Below, in pieces: positions 34,688-42,100 of a DNA stretch of 64,000 bases. The position numbers and the translations under genes are program-made. The notes beneath the pieces were generated by a model. That model saw only the letters and a program-made list of their open reading frames with translations, did not search any database and was not told where the DNA came from. The stretch comes from Filimonas sp. (GTDB lineage Bacteria; Bacteroidota; Bacteroidia; Chitinophagales; Chitinophagaceae), in NCBI GenBank assembly GCA_017306865.1, contig JAFKHH010000011.1, forward strand, positions 930,001 to 994,000, in the 5' to 3' direction. Numbering within the stretch: position 1 is the stretch's first letter; every line of letters begins with the position of its first letter.

Positions 34688-35551
34688 ATGAAAAAAATGC
34701 AATTGTTCGTTGGTATGGCATTTACTGCCATGCTCAGTCTCTTTATTGTCTCCTGCCAAAAAAGTGCAGATAGTTCTGACCAGGGAGCACCCCCTCCCGG
34801 GCAACAAAATGTTTCCCTGTATATGACCGATGGGCCGGGCTTCTTCGATCATGTGTACATTGACATTAAATCCGTAAGCGTACTGGTAGATACAAGTAAT
34901 AAAAAACAGTGGGATTGGGATGGGCCGCATGATAAGGACAGTGCATCAGCTACTATATGGGCAAACCTGCAAGTGAAAGCGGGTGTGTATGATCTGCTGG
35001 CATTGCGCAATGGTACAGATACATTGCTGGCAGGTGGTAATGTACCTAAAGGAAAGGTACGTTTGATCAAGATAGAATTAGGCACACAAAACAGCCTGGT
35101 AAAAGATAGTGTAACCTATCCGTTGAACATACCTGCATGGGTTGGCTCTACCATTTACATCAGGTTGAGAGGAGATGAGTGGGAAGAGTTTGCAAGCGGC
35201 CGTTCAAGGCTATGGCTAGACTTTGATGTACAACGTTCCATCATACAAGTGCGGAACAATTTGTTCTATCTGAATCCGTTCCTGCGTTGCTTTATAGTAA
35301 AAGCCACTGGTAGTGTACAAGGTAAAGTATTGCCAAAAGATGCTTATCCGGTAATAAGTGTGTACAGCGGCACAGATACATCGTATGCGTTGCCAAATCC
35401 AAGTGGAGAATTTAAAGTGCGTGGCCTGAAATCGGGCACATATAGTGTGTTCATTAACGCATCTAACGGCTATAAAGACACTACCATATCTAATGTGAAT
35501 GTAGGAATTGGCGGAGAAGCAAAAATTGGTACAATTACCCTTCGTAAATAA
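34688..35551 (+). CDS. DUF4382 lipoprotein with C-terminal carboxypeptidase-like domain
   Basis: This 287-residue lipoprotein has lipobox IVSC (Cys about residue 23). The DUF4382 domain begins VSLYMTDGPGFFDHVYIDIKSV and continues through VYDLLALRNGTDTLLAGGNVPKG, where repeated beta-strands carry the conserved pattern. From about residue 205 a CarboxypepD_reg-like beta-sandwich follows (VQGKVLPKDAYPVISVYSGTD, GSYSVFI-type segments). It probably lies on the outer face of a membrane; ligand unknown. It is monocistronic, with terminator 35588-35617. Confidence 0.9.
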   Translation: MKKMQLFVGMAFTAMLSLFIVSCQKSADSSDQGAPPPGQQNVSLYMTDGPGFFDHVYIDIKSVSVLVDTSNKKQWDWDGPHDKDSASATIWANLQVKAGVYDLLALRNGTDTLLAGGNVPKGKVRLIKIELGTQNSLVKDSVTYPLNIPAWVGSTIYIRLRGDEWEEFASGRSRLWLDFDVQRSIIQVRNNLFYLNPFLRCFIVKATGSVQGKVLPKDAYPVISVYSGTDTSYALPNPSGEFKVRGLKSGTYSVFINASNGYKDTTISNVNVGIGGEAKIGTITLRK

Positions 35552-35587
35552 TCTGGCGTTTTTAAAACGTACCTCGTTTCTTAAACT

Positions 35588-35617
35588 AAGAGCTGTCAGC
35601 AATGGCAGCTCTTTTTA
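35588..35617 (+). terminator. Terminator of the DUF4382 gene
   Basis: AAGAGCTG (35588-35595) pairs with CAGCTCTT (35606-35613), followed by a run of T residues. Confidence 0.85.
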
Positions 35618-35851
35618 ATTTAAGATTTGAGATTTAAAATTTGAGATGATCGAAGCGGAGTTTTTCACCACATAGGCACATAAGATATATACAGGTCTGT
35701 TTAGAAATAGCATAATTCGATCCGTTCAAGAGTGTATAGGGCACATAGAAGAATTGCGGAGCAATTCATTCTTTTCCGATGTGAAATATGTTGTATAAAA
35801 CGGGCTCTTTATTTCAAATTTTAAATCTCAAATTTCAAATTATTCATATCG
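35618..35851. repeat. Nested repeat: TTTGAGATTT shell around an inverted H-type element
   Basis: The outer arm GATTTGAGATTTAAAATTTG (35624-35643) pairs with CAAATTTTAAATCTCAAAT (35815-35833). Inside, 35648-35752 is a reverse-orientation copy of the H-type element, with TTCACCACATAGGCACATAA and GATCGAAGCGGAG as landmarks. Confidence 0.7.
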
Positions 35852-35859
35852 TACATTTG
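35852..35859 (+). promoter_or_regulatory. -7 element TACATTTG directly before the start codon
   Basis: An exact TAnnTTTG match ends 4 bases before the ATG at 35864. Transcription would start at or inside the start codon. No -33 TTG at ordinary spacing was found. Confidence 0.45.
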
Positions 35860-35863
35860 TATC

Positions 35864-36109
35864 ATGCAACCCGGAATAAAAACAATTGCACTCCTCATCT
35901 TTCTTGCATTTATGATACCCATTGCGCGGCTCTCATTCAAGATCCAGCGGGTACATAAGGCCATAACGTTTAATGAAGTGACCGAGCCGGAAGGCAAGAA
36001 AAAGATTGGGCAGTATTTTAAAATGATGGGCATGCTCTTCCTGGGTTTGATCTTCACAATGCTGCTATTCTTCTTTATTATACGCTTGATGGAATCTCCT
36101 AATAAATAA
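35864..36109 (+). CDS. Small two-helix membrane protein, unknown
   Basis: This 81-residue protein has hydrophobic helices at about residues 6-22 and 53-73 and a basic, polar stretch between (FNEVTEPEGKKKIGQYFK). I do not recognise a family. The intact ATG, the upstream TACATTTG and the coding-like pattern support it. It lies 68 bases before the APC permease gene on the same strand and could be cotranscribed. Confidence 0.6.
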   Translation: MQPGIKTIALLIFLAFMIPIARLSFKIQRVHKAITFNEVTEPEGKKKIGQYFKMMGMLFLGLIFTMLLFFFIIRLMESPNK

Positions 36110-36177
36110 ACAATTGTTTGTTTTGGCTTCCGTACATTACCTTCGTTTACTTTTCTATAAAATAAGTAGACTAATAA

Positions 36178-37617
36178 ATGGCGAACAGGTTCAAATCATT
36201 AGTGGCTTTGCAGGCAGAGGCGGCTGAGACTGGCAGCGGTACGCTCAAACGTAGCCTTGGTTCCGTAGGCTTAATTGCAATCGGTATCGGTGTTATTATA
36301 GGTGCAGGGTTATTTTCCCTTACAGGCATTGCGGCAGGTAATAATACCGGGCCCGCGGTTACCTTATCATTCCTGCTGGCAGCAGTAGGTTGTGCATTCA
36401 GTGCTTTGTGTTATGCCGAGTTTGCCTCTATGGTGCCGGTAGCCGGTAGCGCCTATACTTATTCCTATGCAACAATGGGGGAGCTGTTTGCCTGGATCAT
36501 TGGCTGGGACCTGGTGCTGGAGTATTCTGTAGGAGCTGCAACTGTATCTATCAGTTGGTCGCAATACCTGGTAAAGTTTTTTGCTTACTATGGCATTTAC
36601 TTCCCGGCGCAGTGGGTCATGTCTCCGTTTGAGAAAGCAACCATGGCAGATGGTACTGTTGTACATGGGATCATAAACCTGCCATCCCTGTTTATACTCA
36701 TCCTCGTTACCTCTATCATCATTCGTGGTATAAAAGGTTCAGCATTGATCAATGGTATCATTGTCGCCTTAAAAGTAGGGGTGGTATTGTTGTTCATTAT
36801 ACTGGGCGCTTATTACATTAAACCTGAAAATTATCATCCGTTCATTCCTGCCAACACGGGTAAGTTTGGCGAGTTTGGTTATAGCGGCGTACTGCGCGGT
36901 GCAGGTGTTATATTCTTTGTGTTTATCGGGTTTGACATAGTTGCTACTATGGCACAGGAAGCGCGCAATCCTCAAAAGACAATGCCCAGGGGCATTATAG
37001 GTTCTTTAGTCATCTGTACCATATTGTTTATTTTATTCGGAACGGTGATGACGGGTATGGCGCATTATACAGAGTATAAAAATAATGCCGCGCCTGTAGC
37101 TGTTGCTATTGAGAAAACGCCTTACCTATGGCTGAAGCAGGTAATTATACTTGCCATATTGATCGGGTACGTGTCTGTAATATTGGTAGATCTGCTGGGG
37201 CAATCGCGTGTGTTTTATACCATGAGTAAAGATGGACTGTTGCCCAAAATGTTTTCTGCACTGCATCCAAAATTTCAAACGCCGTATAAGTCAAACATTG
37301 TGCTATGTATTTTCATCTGTCTTTTTGCCGGCTTCATGCCGATCAATATAGTGGGAGAGATGGTGAGCATTGGTACATTACTGGCTTTTGTAATGGTGTG
37401 TTTAGGTATCATCATCCTGCGCAAGCGCATGCCGGATGTACATAGGCCATTCCGTACACCGTGGGTGCCGGTGGTACCCATTCTAGGTATCATCACTTGT
37501 TTACTAATGATGTTTTCTTTACCATTAGATACATGGATAAGATTGATCGTATGGCTGCTGATAGGACTGGTGATCTATTTTGTATATGGGAAGAAGAAAA
37601 GTAAACTACAGGAGTAA
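36178..37617 (+). CDS. APC-family amino acid permease
   Basis: This 479-residue permease has about twelve transmembrane helices. The APC signature GIGVIIGAGLFSLTG is near residue 40, followed by AGSAYTYSYATMGELFAWIIGWDL in TM3 and the conserved FFVFIGFDIVATMAQEARNP of TM6. The overall order matches the cationic amino acid transporter branch (YfnA/CAT-like). It imports amino acids across the inner membrane; the substrate cannot be specified. A possible -7 TACCTTCG is at 36138-36145. Terminator at 37686. Confidence 0.95.
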   Translation: MANRFKSLVALQAEAAETGSGTLKRSLGSVGLIAIGIGVIIGAGLFSLTGIAAGNNTGPAVTLSFLLAAVGCAFSALCYAEFASMVPVAGSAYTYSYATMGELFAWIIGWDLVLEYSVGAATVSISWSQYLVKFFAYYGIYFPAQWVMSPFEKATMADGTVVHGIINLPSLFILILVTSIIIRGIKGSALINGIIVALKVGVVLLFIILGAYYIKPENYHPFIPANTGKFGEFGYSGVLRGAGVIFFVFIGFDIVATMAQEARNPQKTMPRGIIGSLVICTILFILFGTVMTGMAHYTEYKNNAAPVAVAIEKTPYLWLKQVIILAILIGYVSVILVDLLGQSRVFYTMSKDGLLPKMFSALHPKFQTPYKSNIVLCIFICLFAGFMPINIVGEMVSIGTLLAFVMVCLGIIILRKRMPDVHRPFRTPWVPVVPILGIITCLLMMFSLPLDTWIRLIVWLLIGLVIYFVYGKKKSKLQE

Positions 37618-37619
37618 GT

Positions 37620-37685
37620 ATTTAAGATTTGAAATTTGATATGCATAAAGTTTCATTTCAAATTTTAAATCTCAAATTTCAAATC
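37620..37685. repeat. TTTGAAATTTG word hairpin
   Basis: AAGATTTGAAATTTGATAT (37624-37642) is matched by TTCAAATTTTAAATCTCAAA and TTTCAAAT (37658-37684) in reverse complement. This is the same word pair as at 35624/35815. Confidence 0.65.
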
Positions 37686-37728
37686 ATAAAAAGAAAAGCC
37701 GCTTGAGTAAAGCGGCTTTTCTTTTTAT
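37686..37728. terminator. Bidirectional terminator between permease and barrel gene
   Basis: A perfect 18-bp stem (37686-37703 with 37711-37728, core AAAGCCGCT/AGCGGCTTT) lies between the convergent permease and minus-strand barrel gene, with A- and T-runs for both directions. Confidence 0.92.
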
Positions 37729-37744
37729 GAAGATCGGAGCGATA

Positions 37745-38317
37745 TTATTTCACACCAACCATTTGTTTAACGTGCTTGCCTGGCAAATAGATCTGGAAGC
37801 CGATGCCAAAAGTCAGGTGGCTGTTAGTAGCTGCATCGCCAAAACCAACCAGTCCCTGGTATTTGATCAAACCTTCTAAACCAATGTTAGGCGTTACAAA
37901 GTACGCTAAGCCCGGGCCAAAGCCAAGACCTAAGCCATTTGTGCTTGCACCTTGTGCAGGGTTGTTACCTTCAATACCCACGTTTGCTTCTACAAAGAAT
38001 TTCGCTTTGTTGATGATCTGCGCGTTTTTGTCTGCAATGTAATAGCGACCCAATGCACCTACACCATAGTTCACACCCGTACCAGCACCTTTTGCTGTTA
38101 CCAGGCCGAGATTTACATAACCACCCAGGGCAATGTTGTCTTTAATGAACCATGCTGCTTTAGGAGACAGGTCTAACTTGAAAGTGCCACTTGAACCAAG
38201 ATCAAGGTCCATGTTAGAGATGGTACCACCTACCATTACATTTCCCTGTTGTGTTTGCGCGTGAGATACTGCACTGAAACCAATAAGGCCTACAAGGGCC
38301 ACGATGATTTTTTTCAT
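37745..38317 (-). CDS. Outer membrane beta-barrel protein, paralog 1
   Basis: This 190-residue exported protein has signal peptide MKKIIVALVGLIGFSAVSHA. Eight-strand-type alternation runs from GNVMVGGTISNM through FSPKAAWF-like segments to HLTFGIGFQIYLPG and ends with KHVKQMVGVK. It belongs to the small OmpX/OmpW-like OMP_b-brl group of Bacteroidota. It is a tandem paralog of the gene at 38590; the two share the C-terminal PGKHVKQMVG and most of the strand pattern. Expression is probably high, given its full promoter. Function unknown. Confidence 0.87.
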   Translation of the reverse strand: MKKIIVALVGLIGFSAVSHAQTQQGNVMVGGTISNMDLDLGSSGTFKLDLSPKAAWFIKDNIALGGYVNLGLVTAKGAGTGVNYGVGALGRYYIADKNAQIINKAKFFVEANVGIEGNNPAQGASTNGLGLGFGPGLAYFVTPNIGLEGLIKYQGLVGFGDAATNSHLTFGIGFQIYLPGKHVKQMVGVK

Positions 38318-38342
38318 AAGTAATGTTTTTATAAGTTGGCCG

Positions 38343-38373
38343 CAAAACTAGGGGATGTAGGTGGGATGACAAA
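38343..38373 (-). promoter_or_regulatory. Promoter of the first small-barrel gene
   Basis: On the minus strand TTTG (38373-38370), a 19-base spacer and TAGTTTTG (38350-38343) match the Bacteroidota -33/-7 consensus exactly. The start codon at 38317 follows with a leader of about 20 bases. Confidence 0.75.
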
Positions 38374-38531
38374 ATAGTGGAGTGTGGATAACTAATTGAG
38401 CAAGCTATAATTGCAGGTAAATAATTGGCTATTGGATGTGCTAAAAACGTGTATCAATAAACCAGCATTGTAGGCTGCTTTCATAGGAGGAACAGTATAA
38501 AATCATGACTTTTGTATCGTAAACAATAACG

Positions 38532-38563
38532 AAAAAGCCCGCCACAAGGTGGCCGGGCTTTTT
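38532..38563. terminator. Terminator of the second small-barrel gene
   Basis: AAAAAGCCCG (38532-38541) pairs with CGGGCTTTTT (38554-38563), with an inner CCAC/GTGG extension. A- and T-runs lie on both sides; it is 27 bases downstream of the minus-strand gene. Confidence 0.88.
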
Positions 38564-38589
38564 ATGTCAGTACAATAACAAAACTTTTT

Positions 38590-39171
38590 TTATTTGGCAC
38601 CAACCATTTGTTTCACATGCTTGCCTGGCAGGTATATCTGGAAGCCGAGGCCGAATGTTAAATGGTTTGAAGTTGGAGTAGAACCAAATCCAATAACGCC
38701 ATTATATTTAAGCAATGCTTCTAAACCAATATTTTGGGTAATGAAGTAAGCGAAACCGGGGCCAAACCCAATACCGAGACCATTAGTATTGTCCCCACCT
38801 AATTTTTTAGAAGGGTTGTAGCCACTAATACCAACATTTGCTTCGAAGAAAAATTTTGATTTAGCCAATACCTGTGCAGTTTTATCTGCAATGTAATAGC
38901 GACCGAGAGCGCCTATGCCATAATTAATACTCGTACCTGCGTCTTTTGCAGTAGTAAGGCCAAAGTTGACATAGCCACCCAAAGCAACATTATCTTTTAT
39001 GAACCAGGCAGCTTTAGGAGAGAGGTCAAACTTGAAAGTGCCGGTAGATCCGAGGTCAAGGTCCAGACTGGCAAGATCGCCACCTACCATTACATTACCC
39101 CTTTGGGTTTGTGCGTTTGTTACGAGGCCGAAGCCTATCAGGCCAATGAGAGCCAGGATGATTTTTTTCAT
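38590..39171 (-). CDS. Outer membrane beta-barrel protein, paralog 2
   Basis: This 193-residue paralog of the gene at 37745 has a signal peptide (KKIILALIGLIGFGLVTNA) and aligns over its whole length. It differs mainly by a few extra residues in a loop (KKLGGDNTNG) and substitutions around SLDLDLGSTGTFKFDL. It probably arose by tandem duplication. Each copy has its own terminator, so they can be expressed separately. An inverted repeat CCGCCAAA-TGT-TTTGGCGG lies 44 bases upstream of its start. Confidence 0.87.
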   Translation of the reverse strand: MKKIILALIGLIGFGLVTNAQTQRGNVMVGGDLASLDLDLGSTGTFKFDLSPKAAWFIKDNVALGGYVNFGLTTAKDAGTSINYGIGALGRYYIADKTAQVLAKSKFFFEANVGISGYNPSKKLGGDNTNGLGIGFGPGFAYFITQNIGLEALLKYNGVIGFGSTPTSNHLTFGLGFQIYLPGKHVKQMVGAK

Positions 39172-39214
39172 AAGTAAATATTTTGATATGTTCCTGATAT
39201 AATACAGTTGACAC

Positions 39215-39233
39215 CCGCCAAATGTTTTGGCGG
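39215..39233. promoter_or_regulatory. Inverted repeat CCGCCAAA-N3-TTTGGCGG between divergent genes
   Basis: Perfect 8-bp arms (39215-39222 with 39226-39233) surround TGT. It lies between the barrel paralog 2 start and the efflux promoter and could be an operator for either. No T-run follows, so it is not a normal terminator. Confidence 0.5.
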
Positions 39234-39258
39234 ATTAAAAAAAGATAAAAAAATTAAA

Positions 39259-39297
39259 CAAACGTTTGATCAAATCGAGATAAACTCCCTACATTTG
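39259..39297 (+). promoter_or_regulatory. Efflux operon promoter with palindromic operator
   Basis: TTTG (39265-39268), a 21-base spacer and TACATTTG (39290-39297) form a consensus promoter. The -33 TTTG is the right half of the perfect palindrome CAAACGTTTG (39259-39268), which could be a repressor site. The 5' leader to the ATG at 39438 would be about 130 bases, unusually long for this window. Confidence 0.65.
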
Positions 39298-39437
39298 CTC
39301 CGCGATTTAACCAAATAACCAACCTCCCTATAAAATTGGCACTTAGATCAGTATGATCATCACTTGTCTTGAACTAGATCAATGACTTGTGTGTTGTTGT
39401 TATTTATTGACCTGACGACTAAAACCTGGACGTAGAT

Positions 39438-40760
39438 ATGAAACGTTTTATTTATGCGATAGGAGCATTTATTCTCATTTTCAAAGTTTCTGATACTTAC
39501 TCCCAACAGACGGGTGACTCCACGCTGGCAAATGCTACGCTGGAGAATTGTGTAAGCTATGCGCTTACACATCAGCCAACGATCAGGCAGTCCCTGATAG
39601 ACCAGGAGATTACTGAAAGGCAAATCAAGAGTAAGCTGGCAGACTGGTATCCGCAAATAAATTTTGACGGTAATTATCAGCACAATTTTCAATTACAGAA
39701 ATCAAAATTTGGTGATCAGATTGTACAACTGGGTACGGACCATACATCTGCTTTGCAGTTTTCGCTGAACCAAAACCTGTTCAACAGGGATGTGTTGCTG
39801 GCTAGTAAAAGTGCCGGTGATGTACGTAAGCAGGCGAAACAGACTACGTCAAGTAATAAGATAGACATTGGCGTGTCTGTAAGTAAAGCTTTTTACGATG
39901 TATTGCTTTCTCAACAGCAGATCAAAGTGCTGGATGAGGATATTGTACGACTGGAAAGAAGCCTGAAAGATGCTTACAATCAATACCAGGGAGGCATTGT
40001 GGATAAGGTGGATTACAAGCGTGCTACCATATCGCTGAACAATACAAAGGCTCAGAAGAAAAGCAGCTCGGAACTGATGAAGGCTAAACTGGCTTACCTG
40101 AAACAGCAAATGGGTTACCCGGACAGTCTTGCTCTGAAACTGCAATATGACTCTGTAAAAATGGAACAGTCTGTAGCATTCGATACAAGCGCAATGGCTG
40201 ACTACCAGAGCAGGATAGAATACCAGTTGCTGCAAACGCAACAACGGTTGCTGCAGGCCAATCTTAAATATTACAAGTGGTCTTACATTCCTACAGTGAG
40301 CGCTTTTGCAAGCTATAATGTGAACTACCTTGATAATAGTTTTGGTAAACTATACTCTACAAGTTACCCTAACTCGTATGCAGGCGTCAAATTGAACATC
40401 CCGATCTTCCAGGGAATGAAACGCGTGCATAATATAAAGCAGGCAGAGTTGCAACTGAAGCGTCTTGACTACGACTTCATTTCTCTGAAGAACCAGGTAA
40501 ATACTGAATATGAGACTGCGCTTGCATCTTATAAGAGTAACTATAATGATTACGTTGTGCTGAAGGATAACCTGGAGCTGGCGAGAGACGTGTATAATAC
40601 CATACAACTGCAATACAAATCAGGTATTAAAACTTACCTGGAGGTAATAACTGCAGAAACAGACCTGAGAACATCTCAACTCAATTATACCAATGCATTG
40701 TACCAGGTGCTAAGCAGCAAGCTGGATGTGCAAAAGGCTTTGGGAGCCATTCAATATTAA
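39438..40760 (+). CDS. TolC-family outer membrane efflux protein
   Basis: This 440-residue protein has a signal peptide ending near VSDTYSQ. Two repeated OEP helical units are evident (CVSYALTHQPTIRQSLIDQE early; YETALASYKSNYNDYVVLK and GIKTYLEVITAETDLRTSQ late). It forms a trimeric channel for the RND pump encoded next. It lies 3 bases before the adaptor gene, so coupled expression is expected. Length and repeat layout are normal for the family. Confidence 0.95.
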   Translation: MKRFIYAIGAFILIFKVSDTYSQQTGDSTLANATLENCVSYALTHQPTIRQSLIDQEITERQIKSKLADWYPQINFDGNYQHNFQLQKSKFGDQIVQLGTDHTSALQFSLNQNLFNRDVLLASKSAGDVRKQAKQTTSSNKIDIGVSVSKAFYDVLLSQQQIKVLDEDIVRLERSLKDAYNQYQGGIVDKVDYKRATISLNNTKAQKKSSSELMKAKLAYLKQQMGYPDSLALKLQYDSVKMEQSVAFDTSAMADYQSRIEYQLLQTQQRLLQANLKYYKWSYIPTVSAFASYNVNYLDNSFGKLYSTSYPNSYAGVKLNIPIFQGMKRVHNIKQAELQLKRLDYDFISLKNQVNTEYETALASYKSNYNDYVVLKDNLELARDVYNTIQLQYKSGIKTYLEVITAETDLRTSQLNYTNALYQVLSSKLDVQKALGAIQY

Positions 40761-40763
40761 TTC

Positions 40764-41966
40764 ATGCGTAAATCATCTGTTTATATGAAAAACAATGTAG
40801 GTTGGATCGGTTTTTTAACGGCAGGCATAACTGCCCTGGCTGCTTGTGGTGGAAAAAATAATCAACAACAACAGGCGCCGCCGCCAGCTTCCGTAGCAGT
40901 TACTATTGTGCAGGAAGGTACGGCAGCATATCATGATCAATACCCTGGTGCTGTAACAGCATTAAACCAGGTGGAGATACGTCCACAGGTATCTGGCTAT
41001 ATCACAGGTATTTACTTTACAGATGGCCAGCATATATCTAAAGGCCAGAAATTATATTCTATAGACCAGCAGCAGTACGCTGCTAATTATAACCAGTCCG
41101 TTGCAAGCCTGGAAGTAGCTAAGTCTAACCTGGCTAAAGCACAGCAGGATGCAAACCGCTACCTGGATCTGCAAAAAAATGATGCGATCGCAAAGCAAAC
41201 GGTAGACCACGCACTGGCTGACCTGGAAAGTGCAAAAAGACAGGTAGAAGCCGCTAAGGCAAATGTAGCTAGTGTACAAACCGGCCTTAAGTATTCTACT
41301 ATCTATGCCCCGTTTGATGGTACAATAGGTATATCGCAGGTAAAGATGGGCGCATCTGTATCGCCGGGAACAACATTGCTGAATACGTTGTCTTCAGACA
41401 GCCCTATAGCAGTAGACTTTAATGTAGATGAAAAAGAGTTGCCTCGCTTTGTACAATTGCAACAACAAAAACTGACTGCGAAAGATTCTACTTTCTCTAT
41501 CACATTGGCTGATCAGTCAAAATATCCATTATATGGTCACATTGCTTTAATAGACCGTGCGGTAAATCAGCAAACAGGTACGATCAAAACAAGGTTGGTG
41601 TTTGATAACCCTAACAACCTTTTACGTGCTGGTATGAACGTAAATGTGCAGGTGCTGAACTTTGCAAAAGACCAGGTATTGATCCCTGCTAAATCTGTAG
41701 TAGAACAGATGGGTGAATACTTCGTGTTTGTAGTAGACAGCAGTAAGGCCAGACAACGAAAAGTATTGCTTGGCCCGACATTGAGAGATAAACGTGTAGT
41801 GAAAGATGGTGTGAAAGCTGGTGAAACGATCGTAATAGAAGGGGTACAAAAACTGCGTGACAATACACCGGTACAGGTAGGTGCACCAGCAGGTGCTCCG
41901 GGTGCATCTGGTAAAACTGGATCAACAGGAACAACTGGTTCTACTGGTACTACAGGAAAGCAGTAA
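40764..41966 (+). CDS. RND efflux periplasmic adaptor (HlyD/MexA family) with Gly-Thr-Ser tail
   Basis: This 400-residue lipoprotein adaptor has lipobox LAAC (Cys about residue 28) after either ATG 40764 or 40785. Barrel-sandwich/lipoyl halves flank the alpha-hairpin: VEIRPQVSGYITGIYFTDGQ, then KSNLAKAQQDANRYLDLQK, then IYAPFDGTIGISQVKMGASV. A beta-barrel domain follows. The end carries a run of Gly-X-X triplets (GAPGASGKTGSTGTTGSTG), unusual for an adaptor. It joins the TolC protein to the RND pump. Confidence 0.94.
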   Translation: MRKSSVYMKNNVGWIGFLTAGITALAACGGKNNQQQQAPPPASVAVTIVQEGTAAYHDQYPGAVTALNQVEIRPQVSGYITGIYFTDGQHISKGQKLYSIDQQQYAANYNQSVASLEVAKSNLAKAQQDANRYLDLQKNDAIAKQTVDHALADLESAKRQVEAAKANVASVQTGLKYSTIYAPFDGTIGISQVKMGASVSPGTTLLNTLSSDSPIAVDFNVDEKELPRFVQLQQQKLTAKDSTFSITLADQSKYPLYGHIALIDRAVNQQTGTIKTRLVFDNPNNLLRAGMNVNVQVLNFAKDQVLIPAKSVVEQMGEYFVFVVDSSKARQRKVLLGPTLRDKRVVKDGVKAGETIVIEGVQKLRDNTPVQVGAPAGAPGASGKTGSTGTTGSTGTTGKQ

Positions 41967-42100
41967 TAAGCAGAGATAGGTGAGTGGTGAGTTGTCAATG
42001 GAGAGGAATGTATCGGCGAAGAGAATGGGTTCTCATACGTCCGGGCTTACTCCCTGCATCTCATTCCTGAATTAATAAATACTTACAACGTAAGAATAAT

